Below, one piece after another: positions 34,180-44,267 of a DNA stretch of 64,000 bases; the stretch's first letter is position 1, and the number at the start of each line of letters is the position of its first letter. Location: NCBI RefSeq assembly GCF_014196515.1, contig NZ_JACIDV010000001.1, positions 1-64,000 of the forward strand, read 5' to 3'. Source of the DNA: Rhizobium skierniewicense. GTDB lineage: Bacteria > Pseudomonadota > Alphaproteobacteria > Rhizobiales > Rhizobiaceae. The position numbers and the translations under genes are program-made. The notes under the pieces were generated by a model. The model did not search any database. It saw only the letters and a list, made by a program, of their open reading frames with translations, and had not been told where the DNA came from.

Positions 34180-34208
34180 CAGGCCGCGTCGTTCGCGGCC
34201 TGTTTTTT
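34180..34208 (+). terminator. Rho-independent terminator after the efflux operon
   Basis: CAGGCCGCG-TCGTT-CGCGGCCTG followed by TTTTTT: a perfect 9-bp stem, 5-base loop and T-run, 60 bp after the permease stop. Confidence 0.92.
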
Positions 34209-34373
34209 ATGTGCTCGACACGGCGTTCAATCTCAGGCAGGCGACCGCGCGTGAAACCATGGTGTGACGCCGATCTGGTGCGCGCCGACACCATACTTGA
34301 GAGCTTGGAGGCATCGCACCAGAGCGTGGACCGACAATGCGCGACAAACTCGCTATTAAGGTGTGATCTGGCG

Positions 34374-34907
34374 TCAGTGCCGGGTCCATCGGAGAAGGCC
34401 AGTATCGTATCCCAGAGACCGCGCCTTGCCGACAAGCATTTTGCGCGTTTGCTCCGAGGGTTTCGCCGTTCTCGTCAGGATCCACAAATATCGTCCGGAG
34501 GGTTCGCCGACGATCGACCAGGTGTAATCCGGCGCGTGGTCGAGAATCCAGTAGTCGCCGTAAAAGGGTCCGAAGAACGATACCTTAAGCTTGGCGTTGC
34601 CGCTGCCCGGTACAATCTTGGCGCGGCCCGCAACCGCCTTTCGGGCGCCATCGATCCGGCCCTTCCGGCAGGTGTTCATGACATTGATCATGCCGCCGTC
34701 TCCCAGCGTGTAGTCGGCTGTGACGCCTTCGCAATCGGTCTCGAAGCGGTTTTCGTACCGCGCTAGCTCAAACCATTGACCCACATAACGGTTCAGTTCG
34801 ACGGTTCTGGCGGGCTCGGGAACAGATCTGTTGCCGACAGGTCCAACGGGACTGCAGGAAGCCAGAACAGCGCCAGCAAAGAGGGCAAGAATAGACGTGG
34901 TTTTCAT
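34374..34907 (-). CDS. blc: Lipocalin lipoprotein (Blc type)
   Basis: 177 residues from ATG 34907 (MKTTSILALFAGAVLASC). Lipobox LASC with Cys18, so anchored to a membrane, usually the outer one. Lipocalin motif GQWFELARYENRFE, then YTLGDGG, SFFGPFYGDYWILD and a C-terminal LTRTAKPSEQTRKML. The family binds lysophospholipids or fatty acids and responds to envelope stress. It stands alone, converging on the efflux operon. Confidence 0.9.
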   Translation of the reverse strand: MKTTSILALFAGAVLASCSPVGPVGNRSVPEPARTVELNRYVGQWFELARYENRFETDCEGVTADYTLGDGGMINVMNTCRKGRIDGARKAVAGRAKIVPGSGNAKLKVSFFGPFYGDYWILDHAPDYTWSIVGEPSGRYLWILTRTAKPSEQTRKMLVGKARSLGYDTGLLRWTRH

Positions 34908-35273
34908 GAAGCATGAAATGAAGCGATCTTCATAAAGTTCCGGTCGTAGATCGGATAATGCATCCAACCCACGCGATCAGTTGTGCCGCCCGTTGAAATT
35001 CTGTCTGCCAAAATCGCGCTCGACCGTTATCGCAATCACCAGTCCCTACATCTAAGCAAGGCTCGAGCTGGACATTTTCGATCTGGTTATGCGCAAGCGT
35101 GCGGGTGGCCTTCGTCTGAAGCCCTTCCCAGAAAGCGCCGGCTTTTCCCATGCAGTCAAAGGACGTGCATCATTCTTGATTGCCGCATAAGCATAAGAAA
35201 CTTGCAGATCCCAAGGTTGCTGGCAGATTGAGCCTGTCACTGAATGCATCGACAAAAATCGGAACGACGAACC
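34908..35273. other. Intergenic region, no gene supported
   Basis: About 365 bp between the divergent lipocalin and AraC-type genes. Short open frames on both strands lack ribosome sites and recognisable content. Confidence 0.4.
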
Positions 35274-36305
35274 ATGCCATCGCGAAGCAAGCATTCCCCA
35301 TCCAAATCATCGGCGCTGCTGAAGGTCGGGTTCGTTCTGGGGCGCTCTTTCACGCTCTCTCCCTTTGCGCTTTTCGTCGACACGTTGCGGCTTGCAGGCG
35401 ATGAGTTGGATCATTCGGGCAGAATACTGACCGATTGGGATGTGCTGGGTGACACGAGGCATCTCATACGGTCAAGTTGTGGCGTCAGTATCGCGCCAAC
35501 GAGCGATCTCGTCGCGCCCGAACGGTTCGACGTGCTGGTTGTCGTTGGCGGGCTGCTTGGTCAGGAAGTCGCCTGCAGCGACCGAACGCTCGACTATCTC
35601 AGACAAGCCGCCGCACTGGGCATTCCTCTGATCGGCGTTTGCACAGGTTCCTTTATTCTGGCTGAGGCCGGTCTCCTGACAGATCACGAAGCCTGCGTCA
35701 GCTGGCTCCATTTCGAGGCGTTCAGGGAAAGATTTCCGGAGTTGAGCGTGCGACCGGACCGGCTTTTCAATTTCGATGGCAAGCGAGGGTCCTGCGCGGG
35801 TGGCGCCAGCGCTGCGGATCTCGCCGCCTTCATCGTTCGCAGCTGGGTCGGTCGCGACGCCGAGCGCAATGCCCTCGATATCCTGCAGATCGCCTCGCCG
35901 CGCAAGGCGGATGACAGTCAATCCAGAGCACCTCTACAACAGAAAGATCCGGCCATCGAAATGGACCGACGCGTCAATGCCGCGCTTCTGCTCATGGAGC
36001 AGCATGTGGCGGAGCCTATCAGTATCGAACGTCTCGCGCAGGCTGTCCAGCTGTCACGCCGGCAGCTCGAGCGTCTGTTTCACGACGTCATGGGCCATTC
36101 ACCAGCGGAAGCATACAAAATACTTAGGCTCAGGCGAGCCAATCACCTCATCGTCAGTACGAACAGGCCTTTGATCGACATTGCGCTCGATGTGGGTTTT
36201 GGTAGCGCATCCAACATGGGACGATCGTTTCGCAGGGTTTATGGAACATCTCCCGGTACGCTGAGAGGGAAGGCCCTGCCGCCATTCGACCCTGCCGCTG
36301 GATAG
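35274..36305 (+). CDS. GlxA-family AraC regulator (DJ-1/PfpI domain plus AraC HTH)
   Basis: 343 residues from ATG 35274; ATG 35244 is also in frame and neither has a strong ribosome site. The N-terminal DJ-1/PfpI-like domain (about 15-190) has VVVGGLLGQE and IGVCTGSFILAEAGLL with the elbow Cys; CAGGASAADLAAFIV resembles the Thr/Ser part of the family. The C-terminal AraC domain (about 230-335) has ISIERLAQAVQLSRRQLERL and PLIDIALDVGFGSASNMGRS. Relatives control choline, carnitine or arginine catabolism; the target here is unknown. Confidence 0.88.
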   Translation: MPSRSKHSPSKSSALLKVGFVLGRSFTLSPFALFVDTLRLAGDELDHSGRILTDWDVLGDTRHLIRSSCGVSIAPTSDLVAPERFDVLVVVGGLLGQEVACSDRTLDYLRQAAALGIPLIGVCTGSFILAEAGLLTDHEACVSWLHFEAFRERFPELSVRPDRLFNFDGKRGSCAGGASAADLAAFIVRSWVGRDAERNALDILQIASPRKADDSQSRAPLQQKDPAIEMDRRVNAALLLMEQHVAEPISIERLAQAVQLSRRQLERLFHDVMGHSPAEAYKILRLRRANHLIVSTNRPLIDIALDVGFGSASNMGRSFRRVYGTSPGTLRGKALPPFDPAAG

Positions 36306-36473
36306 CTTCAATAACAGCGAACCTCGCCAGTAAACCGACGATGTGGCCCGCAGGGCTCTCAGTAAACCGGGGTGCTCCAAGGATTTGGTTGGATTTAAGC
36401 AGTTTTTTATTCATTTCCTCCTAATGTTTTTTCGAAAGTCGGGCGGCGTCACGCTGCGGGGAGAGATGAGAAC

Positions 36474-38963
36474 ATGAAATTGTCCCAGAAGGTGAAATCC
36501 ATCGGTTTCAGAACATCGAGCGGGATGGCTTTGCTGCTCATGTCGGTCGTGCTGGTCGCATTTGTCGGGATCAGTGGCATTGGAAGCCTGACGGGTGCTG
36601 TCTCTCAAACCGTGGATACGTCCAAGGTTCTGATTGGAGCCAACCAGGCTGAAGGCGCCATTATCCAGTATCTCGTCAGCAAGGAGCCCCAGCGGATTGA
36701 TCAGGCCGCCAGTGCTCTTGAAACAGCGCAAGCGACACTCACCTCTCTCCCCTTATCGGCAGACGAAAGAACGCGGCTGCTGGATGGCATCACGAGGATG
36801 TCAAACGCGGTCCGCGCTCTTGGAGTGTCTCAGGATGCTATCCAGAAAACAGGTATCGCGCTGCGCGATGTCACCGGTAGCATGGTTACCCTGGCTGACC
36901 AGACGGAAAAGTCTGCACAGGATATCGCCAACCAGGCCGAAACAAACTCGAACAATGCTCTCATCAGCCTCAACACCATCCGTATTCTGATCCAGAATGC
37001 GAGCACTTTCAGCGATGGAATCAATGGGGTCGAGTTGGCGCTGGTCAAAGCCTCGACGCAGGTTGGACAGATATCGGCCGATCAGATCGCAGAACCGATG
37101 GCTCGTGCTCAAGCGGGCCTGACTGAAGTTGTCAAGCTGGGAGGAGCACCGAACATCCAGCCGATCGTCAGCAGCATGGAGGGGACTTTTGCTCAGATCC
37201 AGACGACCATGTCAAAAGATAATGGCGCGGCTTTGGCCGCGACACAGGACTATTCCCTGTTCGCCAAGGTTTTGACCGCGTCTCACAAGCTGGACGAGGT
37301 GCTTCGTAAATCCGCAGAAACGGAACTGACGGCCAAAAGCGAAACAGACAAGGATCGGTCTAAGGCGCGTATCGTTTCCGGCACCGCGCGCAACTTCAGC
37401 AATGTCTTGAAAGACATTCTGGTTCAGGTCGAACGCTATCGTCTTCAACCCTCTGCCGACGCTGATACCACCGTGAAAGCAGGCCTGAAGAAAGCAGCAG
37501 CGCTGGGCGGCATGCTGGCAAAGACGACGGGCACTGACATGACCGCAAGTGTTGCGCAACTGGGCCAGACTTTCGATGCCATGAAGGCGAATTTGGCATC
37601 GTTCGATCAGCAGGCGTCGCTGGTCGTGTCGACATCGCAGAGCGTCACGAACGGTATTGTCGAGATCGCAGGCAAGATTGCGTCGGAATCGGAACTTCAG
37701 GGCAGCCAGGGTACGTCGTGGATGTGGGGTGCCGGTTCGTTCAGCCTTCTTCTGGCGATAGCCATTGCGCTCTTTATGGTCCGCTCCGTTGCGCGGCCGA
37801 TGGTGCAGGTTGCGCAGGCCATGGCGCGTCTGGCGAAGGGGGAACCGGATGCGCATCTGAAACTGGCAAAGACCGACAACGAAATCGGGGAGATGATCGG
37901 CGCGCTGCAGGTGTTTCAGGATAACGACCGCGCCCGCATCCATGCAGAAGCCGAGGCGGGTCGCGAACGGCAGCAAGCGGAAAGTCTGCGGCTTGAACGC
38001 GAGGCCGAGCGTGTGACGGAAGCGCAAGCCATGGAGCATGCGTTCCGGCAGATCTCGGGCGGTCTGGACGCCCTGTCCAAGGGGGATCTGACGGCGCGCA
38101 TCGGAGCGGTCGATTCCCGGTACGAGCGTATCAGAGATCACTTCAACAGCGCGGTTTCCGCGTTGGAAGACGCCATCGGCGCTGTTATCGTGAGCGTTGG
38201 GACAATCCAGTCGGGCTTGTCGGAAATATCGAGCGCATCCAACGATCTTGCTCGCCGCACGGAACAGCAGGCGGCCTCCCTCGAAGAAACCGTTGCTGCT
38301 TTGGGCGACGTGGCCAGTGGGATAAACAGCACGGCCGATGGCGCGGACCACGCACAAAAGACTGTCGCACTCGCCAAGACGAACGCCGAAAGCGGTGGCG
38401 TTGTTGTGGAGCGCGCTATCAACGCGATGAGCGAAATTCAGACTTCATCGGTAAAGATCGGCAACATCATCGGTGTGATCGACGAAATTGCATTTCAGAC
38501 GAACCTGCTTGCGCTCAACGCAGGGGTCGAGGCGGCGCGTGCCGGGGAAGCCGGCAAAGGCTTTGCCGTCGTCGCACAGGAGGTGCGCGAGCTTGCGCAG
38601 AGATCCGCAAATGCTGCGCGCGAAATCAAGGGTTTGATTTCGACCTCGACAGCGCAGGTGACGGCAGGCGTCAAGCTCGTTGATGAAACGGGGATATCAC
38701 TCAGGGACATCTGTGAGCAGGTCGGCGGGATCAGTGCCATCATCGACAAGATTGCGATGGCGGCAAGAGAGCAGGCCGCAAGTCTGCGCGAGGTATCCGC
38801 AGCAGGCGACGCGATGGACAAGGTCACTCAGCAGAATGCAGCGATGGTCGAGGAGACAACCGCCGCGTCTCAAACCCTCCTGCATGAGACTGAAACGCTG
38901 GCCCAGATGGTGGAGCATTTCGCAACCCGTCGTTCAACGGGCGTCGGTCTGCGAGCCGCTTAA
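36474..38963 (+). CDS. Methyl-accepting chemotaxis protein
   Basis: 829 residues. TM1 near residues 19-41, a long helical periplasmic sensor (about 45-415, resembling the HBM four-helix type), and TM2 near 418-440 ([14 protein letters not shown]). A HAMP domain follows, then a second HAMP-like stretch ([20 protein letters not shown]), and a signalling hairpin with [20 protein letters not shown] and [16 protein letters not shown]. It ends in [14 protein letters not shown] without the CheR/CheB-binding pentapeptide. Upstream GGGGAGAGATGAGAAC gives a good ribosome site. The ligand cannot be read from the sequence. Confidence 0.92.
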   Translation: MKLSQKVKSIGFRTSSGMALLLMSVVLVAFVGISGIGSLTGAVSQTVDTSKVLIGANQAEGAIIQYLVSKEPQRIDQAASALETAQATLTSLPLSADERTRLLDGITRMSNAVRALGVSQDAIQKTGIALRDVTGSMVTLADQTEKSAQDIANQAETNSNNALISLNTIRILIQNASTFSDGINGVELALVKASTQVGQISADQIAEPMARAQAGLTEVVKLGGAPNIQPIVSSMEGTFAQIQTTMSKDNGAALAATQDYSLFAKVLTASHKLDEVLRKSAETELTAKSETDKDRSKARIVSGTARNFSNVLKDILVQVERYRLQPSADADTTVKAGLKKAAALGGMLAKTTGTDMTASVAQLGQTFDAMKANLASFDQQASLVVSTSQSVTNGIVEIAGKIASESELQGSQGTSWMWGAGSFSLLLAIAIALFMVRSVARPMVQVAQAMARLAKGEPDAHLKLAKTDNEIGEMIGALQVFQDNDRARIHAEAEAGRERQQAESLRLEREAERVTEAQAMEHAFRQISGGLDALSKGDLTARIGAVDSRYERIRDHFNSAVSALEDAIGAVIVSVGTIQSGLSEISSASNDLARRTEQQAASLEETVAALGDVASGINSTADGADHAQKTVALAKTNAESGGVVVERAINAMSEIQTSSVKIGNIIGVIDEIAFQTNLLALNAGVEAARAGEAGKGFAVVAQEVRELAQRSANAAREIKGLISTSTAQVTAGVKLVDETGISLRDICEQVGGISAIIDKIAMAAREQAASLREVSAAGDAMDKVTQQNAAMVEETTAASQTLLHETETLAQMVEHFATRRSTGVGLRAA

Positions 38964-38995
38964 AGCTTGTCGTCTGATGATCGTGGTGCCCTGTG

Positions 38996-39026
38996 GGAAG
39001 GCTGACCTCCAAAAGGTCAGCCTTCC
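38996..39026. terminator. Bidirectional terminator between converging genes
   Basis: GGAAGGCTGACC (38996-39007) and GGTCAGCCTTCC (39015-39026) form a perfect 12-bp stem with a 7-base loop, then TCGGCTTTT on the plus strand. The stop codon of the leftward gene at 39017 lies inside the stem. Confidence 0.8.
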
Positions 39027-40027
39027 TCGGCTTTTGCCTGTGCCTGAAGCGCCAGTTCGCACACTTTGAAAACGTGGTCCTGCTTCATCGCCGTGTCCGT
39101 GCGGTTGCGGATATCGGCGCAGATTTTGCCGAAATAGGGGAGACCCGCATCGGAGGCGTCGATATATTCGCAGCGGTCGCCATTGACGAGAATGAGCCGA
39201 TCGGTTCCTTGCGTGTTTCCGATATCGACATATTTGCGAAGCTCCACATATCCGTCCGTCCCCAGGATCGTCAGGCGGCCATCACCCCAGGTGGGCAGGG
39301 CGTCGGGCGTGTACCAGTCGACGCGAATATAGCCATGGCCGCGGTCGCCGTGGAGAAGGATTTCGCCGAAGTCCTGAAGACCGGGATCACCGGGGTTGTT
39401 GTAGTTTGCAACGGTCGCCGAGACGATGTCGACCTCGGTGGATCCGGTGAAGAACATGAACTGATCGATCTGATGGCTCGCAATATCGGTCAATATGCCG
39501 CCATAGGCTTCCCGTTCAAAAAACCAGCTCGGTCGTGTTGCGCGGTTGAGGCGATGCGGACCCATGCCGATTGTCTGGATGACACGGCCGATTGCACCCT
39601 CGGCCACAAGCTCGGACGCCTTCGTGACGCTTGGAACTTCGAAGCGTTCTGAAAAATCGATCGTCCAGATGCGCTCGGTGCGGGCCACGGTTTCGTGCAG
39701 GCGGGTCAGTTGTTCAAATGTCGTGCAGCCCGGTTTGTCGGACATCACATCCTTGCCAGCCTCCATCGCGCTGATGGCGAGATCAGCCCGCTTTGCGGGA
39801 ATGTCTGCGATGAGGACAAGATCGACAGCTGCGTCGGCCAGCAGGTCATCTTTTGACGCGGCGCGCGGCACGCCGGGAAACCGCTTGATGAATCCCTCGA
39901 CGATATCGGGTTCGCCTTCGGTCCACCATCCAGCGAATTCTGCTCCTGCATCGAGCATGTTTTGCGCCATGCCGAAAATATGGCGATGTTCGATACCCAG
40001 AGCCACGAACTTGATGGATTTATGCAT
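39017..40027 (-). CDS. Gfo/Idh/MocA family oxidoreductase, atypical
   Basis: 336 residues from ATG 40027, overlapping the preceding gene's stop by 8 bp. The fold is recognisable (VDLVLIADIPAKRADLAISA, MEAGKDVMSDKPG, GGILTDIASHQIDQFMFF), but the nucleotide-binding start reads ALGIEHRHIFGM, without the usual GxGxxG. The EKP motif is DKP. DIASHQ keeps the Asp/His pair. Likely acts on the same sugar or polyol route as the upstream paralogue; cofactor use may differ. Confidence 0.85.
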   Translation of the reverse strand: MHKSIKFVALGIEHRHIFGMAQNMLDAGAEFAGWWTEGEPDIVEGFIKRFPGVPRAASKDDLLADAAVDLVLIADIPAKRADLAISAMEAGKDVMSDKPGCTTFEQLTRLHETVARTERIWTIDFSERFEVPSVTKASELVAEGAIGRVIQTIGMGPHRLNRATRPSWFFEREAYGGILTDIASHQIDQFMFFTGSTEVDIVSATVANYNNPGDPGLQDFGEILLHGDRGHGYIRVDWYTPDALPTWGDGRLTILGTDGYVELRKYVDIGNTQGTDRLILVNGDRCEYIDASDAGLPYFGKICADIRNRTDTAMKQDHVFKVCELALQAQAKAEEG

Positions 40028-41072
40028 ACGATAGTTCCACATCCTTGCGATGTTCGGCAGACTGGACGATGGCGTCGATCAATTGATGCGACAAAAGGGC
40101 GGCTTCACCGGTGACCAGCGGCTCGCGACCTGAAGAGATAGCATCGACAAAATCCTCAAAGACGGCCTGATGCCAGTCAGGGGTGAAGGCCATCGGGTCT
40201 GCGCCTCCGCCTGTGCCTGACGCTGCGCCACCAAAGGTTTCTTCACGGCCATCGCGCCAGCTTACATGCAGCAATCCAGAGGCAAGTCTGAGACTGCCTT
40301 GCTCGAAATGCAGCTCGATCTTTTCCGCAGACCCAGGAAAGCTTGCCGTACTCGCAACCAGGGAACCGACGGCACCGCTTTTGAATCGCAAGCCCGCGCT
40401 GACATAGTCCTCCGTTTCCATGATGTGGAACCGTGTTGTCGCGGCCATTGCCTGTACGAACGAAACCGGCCCTGTCATGCTGAGGGCAAGGTCTATGGTG
40501 TGAATGGCCTGAGATATCAGTACGCCGCCGCCATCTCTTGCCAGTGTTCCGCGACCCGGTTCGTCGTAATAGGACTGAGGACGCCACCACGGCACTGAAA
40601 TTTCGCAAATGCCCAGCTTGCCCAACAGGCCGGAGGCGACCAGGTCCATCGCTTTACGGGAGGCGTCACGCATACGATGTTGAAAAATAACGCCGAGAGT
40701 CACGCCAGCCTGTCGACACATGTCGACGATCAATCGGGCTTCGGCGGCGTTTCGCGCAACGGGTTTTTCCAGAAGGATATGCTTGCCTGCTTCCACCAAC
40801 GGCTTGATGATGTCTGCGCGTATGTTGGGAGGGGTGGCGATGATCGCAAAATCAATGTCGCGATCTTTGGCGGCATCGTCAACGGACGCGTAGACGGAGA
40901 CAGTCTGGCCCGTGCGCTCCGATGCCTCGCGTGCCAGCGCCACCGCACGGCCTGAGCCACTGTCAACGAAGCCTTTGAGCCTGATCTTAGTCGAACTTGC
41001 CGCACAGGCGAGCATATGCGTTTTGGCAACCATTCCGGCACCGACGATAACGCCGGTTTTGATATCATGCAT
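40020..41072 (-). CDS. Gfo/Idh/MocA family oxidoreductase
   Basis: 350 residues from ATG 41072, preceded by GGGAGG. Rossmann motif VIVGAGMVAKTHML, EKP in LLEKPVA, and GGGVLISQAIHTIDLAL, where Gln/His replaces the more common Asp...His layout. Overlaps the next gene (ATGCATAA), so the pair is coupled and may form consecutive or joint steps in sugar or inositol-type oxidation. Confidence 0.88.
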   Translation of the reverse strand: MHDIKTGVIVGAGMVAKTHMLACAASSTKIRLKGFVDSGSGRAVALAREASERTGQTVSVYASVDDAAKDRDIDFAIIATPPNIRADIIKPLVEAGKHILLEKPVARNAAEARLIVDMCRQAGVTLGVIFQHRMRDASRKAMDLVASGLLGKLGICEISVPWWRPQSYYDEPGRGTLARDGGGVLISQAIHTIDLALSMTGPVSFVQAMAATTRFHIMETEDYVSAGLRFKSGAVGSLVASTASFPGSAEKIELHFEQGSLRLASGLLHVSWRDGREETFGGAASGTGGGADPMAFTPDWHQAVFEDFVDAISSGREPLVTGEAALLSHQLIDAIVQSAEHRKDVELSYA

Positions 41073-41260
41073 TCGCGAGCCTCCCTTCTCACAAGAGGGG
41101 ACCATTGCATGAGGGCGTAGGCTCGTCAACGAAGGGTGGCAGGGAATGACCAGCCTGCGGCGTCGTTATTTCAGGACATCTAAAGTAGAATTCGAAAAAG
41201 TTAGGAACTCACACGGCTTGGGTTGGTTAGTCTTACACCATCCTCAATCTGGAGATATTG

Positions 41261-42124
41261 ATGACCGACGTAAAACGTCCCACGCCACCATACGCATCGC
41301 AGGCCCAATCGCCACCCGGTACGACAGACGCAATGCAGCCACGGCCAGACCACGGCGAAGATTCCTATAAGGGCAGCGGTCGGCTCGAAGGCAAGGTCGC
41401 TCTCATCACCGGCGGGGACTCCGGCATTGGCAAAGCCGTCGCCATCGCATTCGCACGCGAGGGAGCGGATGTCGTCATATCCTACCTGAACGAAGACGAA
41501 GATGCCAAGGATACCGCAGAATGGGTGACGAAGGCTGGCCGAAAGGCGGTCGTCATTCCGGGCGATATCAAATCTGAAGAGCATTGCCAATCGTTGGTTC
41601 AGAGAACGGTCGATGAGTTTGGCCGCGTCGATATTCTCGTCAACAATGCAGCGTTCCAGCGTACCTATGACGATATTTCCGATATCACCGCTGAAGAATG
41701 GGATGAAACATATCGGACGAATATCTATGCCCCGTTCTTCCTTTCCAAGGCCGCAATTGGACATATGAAGCCGGGAAGTACGATCATCAACACGACGTCC
41801 ATTCAGTCCCGTCAGCCCTCTCCGCAGTTGCTCGCCTATGCGTCCACAAAGGGCGCCGTCTCGAATTTCACAGCGGGTCTCGCTGCAATGGTTTCGGAAA
41901 AAGGTATCCGGGTAAATGCCGTCGCCCCGGGACCAATCTGGACGCCGTTGATACCATCAACGATGCCTGCCGATAAAACCGAGAGTTTTGGAGAAAAGAC
42001 ACTGATCGGTCGGGCAGGTCAGCCCGCAGAACTGGCTGGAGCCTATGTCCTTCTGGCGTCAGAACTCAGCAGCTACATGACGGGAGCGGTCATTCCCGTG
42101 ACCGGCGGCGAGATCATGATCTAA
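41261..42124 (+). CDS. SDR-family oxidoreductase (YhdG/Gsp39-like, extended N-terminus)
   Basis: 287 residues from ATG 41261. A 45-residue polar N-terminal extension (YASQAQSPPGTTDAMQPRPD) is typical of the general-stress subgroup. Then Rossmann TGGDSGIGKA, VNNAA, and the YASTK catalytic motif; ends VTGGEIMI. Single transcription unit with a terminator hairpin. Relatives are induced by osmotic or general stress; substrate not known. Confidence 0.9.
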   Translation: MTDVKRPTPPYASQAQSPPGTTDAMQPRPDHGEDSYKGSGRLEGKVALITGGDSGIGKAVAIAFAREGADVVISYLNEDEDAKDTAEWVTKAGRKAVVIPGDIKSEEHCQSLVQRTVDEFGRVDILVNNAAFQRTYDDISDITAEEWDETYRTNIYAPFFLSKAAIGHMKPGSTIINTTSIQSRQPSPQLLAYASTKGAVSNFTAGLAAMVSEKGIRVNAVAPGPIWTPLIPSTMPADKTESFGEKTLIGRAGQPAELAGAYVLLASELSSYMTGAVIPVTGGEIMI

Positions 42125-42136
42125 AGATATGGATTG

Positions 42137-42168
42137 AGAGGAGGCTTCCATTGCTGGCAGCCTCCTCT
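42137..42168. terminator. Hairpin between converging genes
   Basis: AGAGGAGGCT (42137-42146) and AGCCTCCTCT (42159-42168): perfect 10-bp stem, 12-base loop. No T-run, but it lies between two gene ends and is symmetric. Confidence 0.6.
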
Positions 42169-42192
42169 GACCTTTCCGGCACGTGTGTCGGC

Positions 42193-42525
42193 TTAAAGCT
42201 GGAATTCGTTGGCAAGTGTCACGTGATGATGAATGCGACCTTCGAAAAATTCCGACAAGACAGCCTCTGTCGCCGCACGGGCCTCGATGCGCACAGGGCT
42301 GGCAAGCGCTGCTTCAACGGCTTCCAAATTCGGATAGTTGATTGCCAGGATCATCGGCAGTTCGGGCGCGCCTTCGTCGCGTGCCTCTGCAAAGGAAACA
42401 CGCACATCGCTCGCCTGTGGAAATTGCTTCCATTTCGGCAAGATACGCTCGATGACGGCTTTGCGAAATGCGTCTGTCTGGCCATCTTTCACTTTGCCCT
42501 CGAACAGAGCGTAGCGGGTAATCAT
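42193..42525 (-). CDS. Dimeric alpha-beta barrel protein (EthD/ABM-like)
   Basis: 110 residues (MITRYALFEGKVKDGQTDAF, PMILAINYPNLEAVEAAL, HVTLANEFQL). Ferredoxin-like alpha-beta barrel fold of the kind seen in EthD and ABM proteins. ATG overlaps the stop of the dehydrogenase gene (ATGA), so it is the last gene of the leftward block. Role unknown, possibly handling a reactive intermediate. Confidence 0.7.
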   Translation of the reverse strand: MITRYALFEGKVKDGQTDAFRKAVIERILPKWKQFPQASDVRVSFAEARDEGAPELPMILAINYPNLEAVEAALASPVRIEARAATEAVLSEFFEGRIHHHVTLANEFQL

Positions 42526-43409
42526 TCTGAAATCTCCTTGTTTGGTCCCTTGAAAAATTCCATCAGTGCCGCCTGATCCTCACCACCGAGGCCTGCTGCC
42601 GTCAGCATGCGGTGGATTTCGGCGCAGAGCGCCGTGAGCGGCATGGCCGTGTTTGTCCGTCGCGCCAGATCCTGCGCGCCACTCAGGTCCTTGACCATGT
42701 TGTCGATACGGCCGGTGCGGCGATAATCCTTCGAGACATAACGCGGCATGTATTCCTGCAAAATCGCGCTGTCGGCTCGCCCGCCCTTCAGCGCCTGTGG
42801 AATTTTTGCAGCATCCACCCCGGCATCGAGGGCCAATTGCGTGGCCTCGGCAACGGCAAGGAAACCAAGGCCGCACAGGACCTGATTGATGAGTTTGGTC
42901 GTCTGCCCAGCACCGACCGGGCCCATATGCGTGTAGTTGCTGGCAACGTCTTTCAGCACATGATGGGCATCGTCGACATCGCCCTGCGTTCCGCCCGCCA
43001 TCAGCGTCAATTGACCGATGAGAGCCTTCGGCGCGCCGCCGGACAAAGGACTATCGACCCAGCGCAGGCCTTTTTCAGCGGCATCCGCACCGAGTTGTCT
43101 GGTCGCCTCAGGGTCGATTGACGACATGTCGATCAGCAACGTCCCCGGTTTAGCGCCGGCCGCCACACCGGCCTCACCGAACACGGCGCGACGGATGATG
43201 CCGGGCGAATTGAGACTGAGAATAACGTAGTCGCTGACAGAAGCGGCGTCCGCTGCGGTTTTGGCAGACGATGCACCCTTATCTACAAGGATCTGGACCT
43301 TCTGCTGGTCGAGATCGAAGACCGTAAGGTGATTGCCGGTTTCGAGCAGGCGGGTTCCGATTGCCCCACCCATGGCGCCTGCACCGATCAACGCGATCCT
43401 GTTGCCCAT
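42522..43409 (-). CDS. Beta-hydroxyacid dehydrogenase (3-hydroxyisobutyrate/tartronate-semialdehyde type)
   Basis: 295 residues from ATG 43409 with GGAGGGG ten bases upstream. Rossmann LIGAGAMGGAIGTRL, substrate-binding SPLSGGAPKALIGQLTLMAG, and the catalytic Lys in QTTKLINQVLCGLG. Oxidises a short 3-hydroxyacid with NAD(P). It sits between an ABM/EthD-like gene and a gluconate 5-dehydrogenase-like SDR, fitting the lower part of sugar-acid breakdown. Confidence 0.9.
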   Translation of the reverse strand: MGNRIALIGAGAMGGAIGTRLLETGNHLTVFDLDQQKVQILVDKGASSAKTAADAASVSDYVILSLNSPGIIRRAVFGEAGVAAGAKPGTLLIDMSSIDPEATRQLGADAAEKGLRWVDSPLSGGAPKALIGQLTLMAGGTQGDVDDAHHVLKDVASNYTHMGPVGAGQTTKLINQVLCGLGFLAVAEATQLALDAGVDAAKIPQALKGGRADSAILQEYMPRYVSKDYRRTGRIDNMVKDLSGAQDLARRTNTAMPLTALCAEIHRMLTAAGLGGEDQAALMEFFKGPNKEISE

Positions 43410-43479
43410 ACTCAATCCCCTCCCGGTTGCTGATGATACTCGAAAGTGCTGTTTTCAGTGGTGGTGCTTGCCGGCTTTG

Positions 43480-44235
43480 TCAGAGCGAAGCGGTGATCCC
43501 GCCATCCACATAAAGAATGTGCCCGTTGACGAAGGACGATGCGTTCGATGAGAGGAAGATGCAGGCGCCGACGAGTTCCTCGACTTTGCCCCAGCGTCCT
43601 GCCGGCGTACGTTTTTCAAGCCAGGCGGAAAAATCAGGGTCGGCGACAAGGGCTGCGTTGAGCGGCGTATCGAAATAGCCGGGTGCAATGGCGTTGCATT
43701 GCAGACCGTACTTCGCCCAATCGGTTGCCATGCCCTTGGTCAGGTTGCCGACAGCACCCTTGGTTGCAGTGTAGGGCGCTATTCCCGGTCGGGCGAGCGC
43801 CGTTTGCACGCTGGCGATATTGATGATTTTGCCTGTGCCACGTTTGATCATGTGGCGGGCAACCGCCTGGCCGACATTGAAAACGGTGGAAATGTTGGTC
43901 TTGAGCAGCATCTCGAATGCATCTGCTGGAAAGTCTTCCAGCGGTGTCCGGTGCTGCATGCCAGCGTTGTTGACGAGAATGTCGATAGGGCCGATATCAC
44001 TCTCGAACGTATCAACGGCTTGGCGAACGCGTGCATGATCCGTGGCGTCGAAGGCAAGCATATGGCGTGTACCGAGGGCATCCGCTGCCGCTTTGAGTTT
44101 CGTCTCATCACGGCCGTTCAAGATGACGTCCGCACCGGCCGCAGCGAGGCCTTGCGCCAAGGCATATCCGATGCCCTGGGATGAACCGGTGACGAGGGCA
44201 CGCTTGCCTGTGAGGTCGAAAAGTTGAGTGCTCAT
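43480..44235 (-). CDS. idnO: SDR oxidoreductase, gluconate 5-dehydrogenase type
   Basis: 251 residues. FDLTGKRALVTGSSQGIGYA, NNAG in LVNNAGMQHRTPLEDF, YTATK catalytic motif, and a C-terminal LYVDGG. QHRTPLEDF and PGYFDTPLN are typical of the gluconate 5-dehydrogenase (5-keto-D-gluconate reductase) group. Next to an L-idonate 5-dehydrogenase-like gene, it would complete idonate to 5-ketogluconate to gluconate. Substrate assignment rests on similarity by eye. Confidence 0.8.
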   Translation of the reverse strand: MSTQLFDLTGKRALVTGSSQGIGYALAQGLAAAGADVILNGRDETKLKAAADALGTRHMLAFDATDHARVRQAVDTFESDIGPIDILVNNAGMQHRTPLEDFPADAFEMLLKTNISTVFNVGQAVARHMIKRGTGKIINIASVQTALARPGIAPYTATKGAVGNLTKGMATDWAKYGLQCNAIAPGYFDTPLNAALVADPDFSAWLEKRTPAGRWGKVEELVGACIFLSSNASSFVNGHILYVDGGITASL

Positions 44236-44267
44236 GTTTACTCCCGAAACGATCGCGGCTTTATCGG

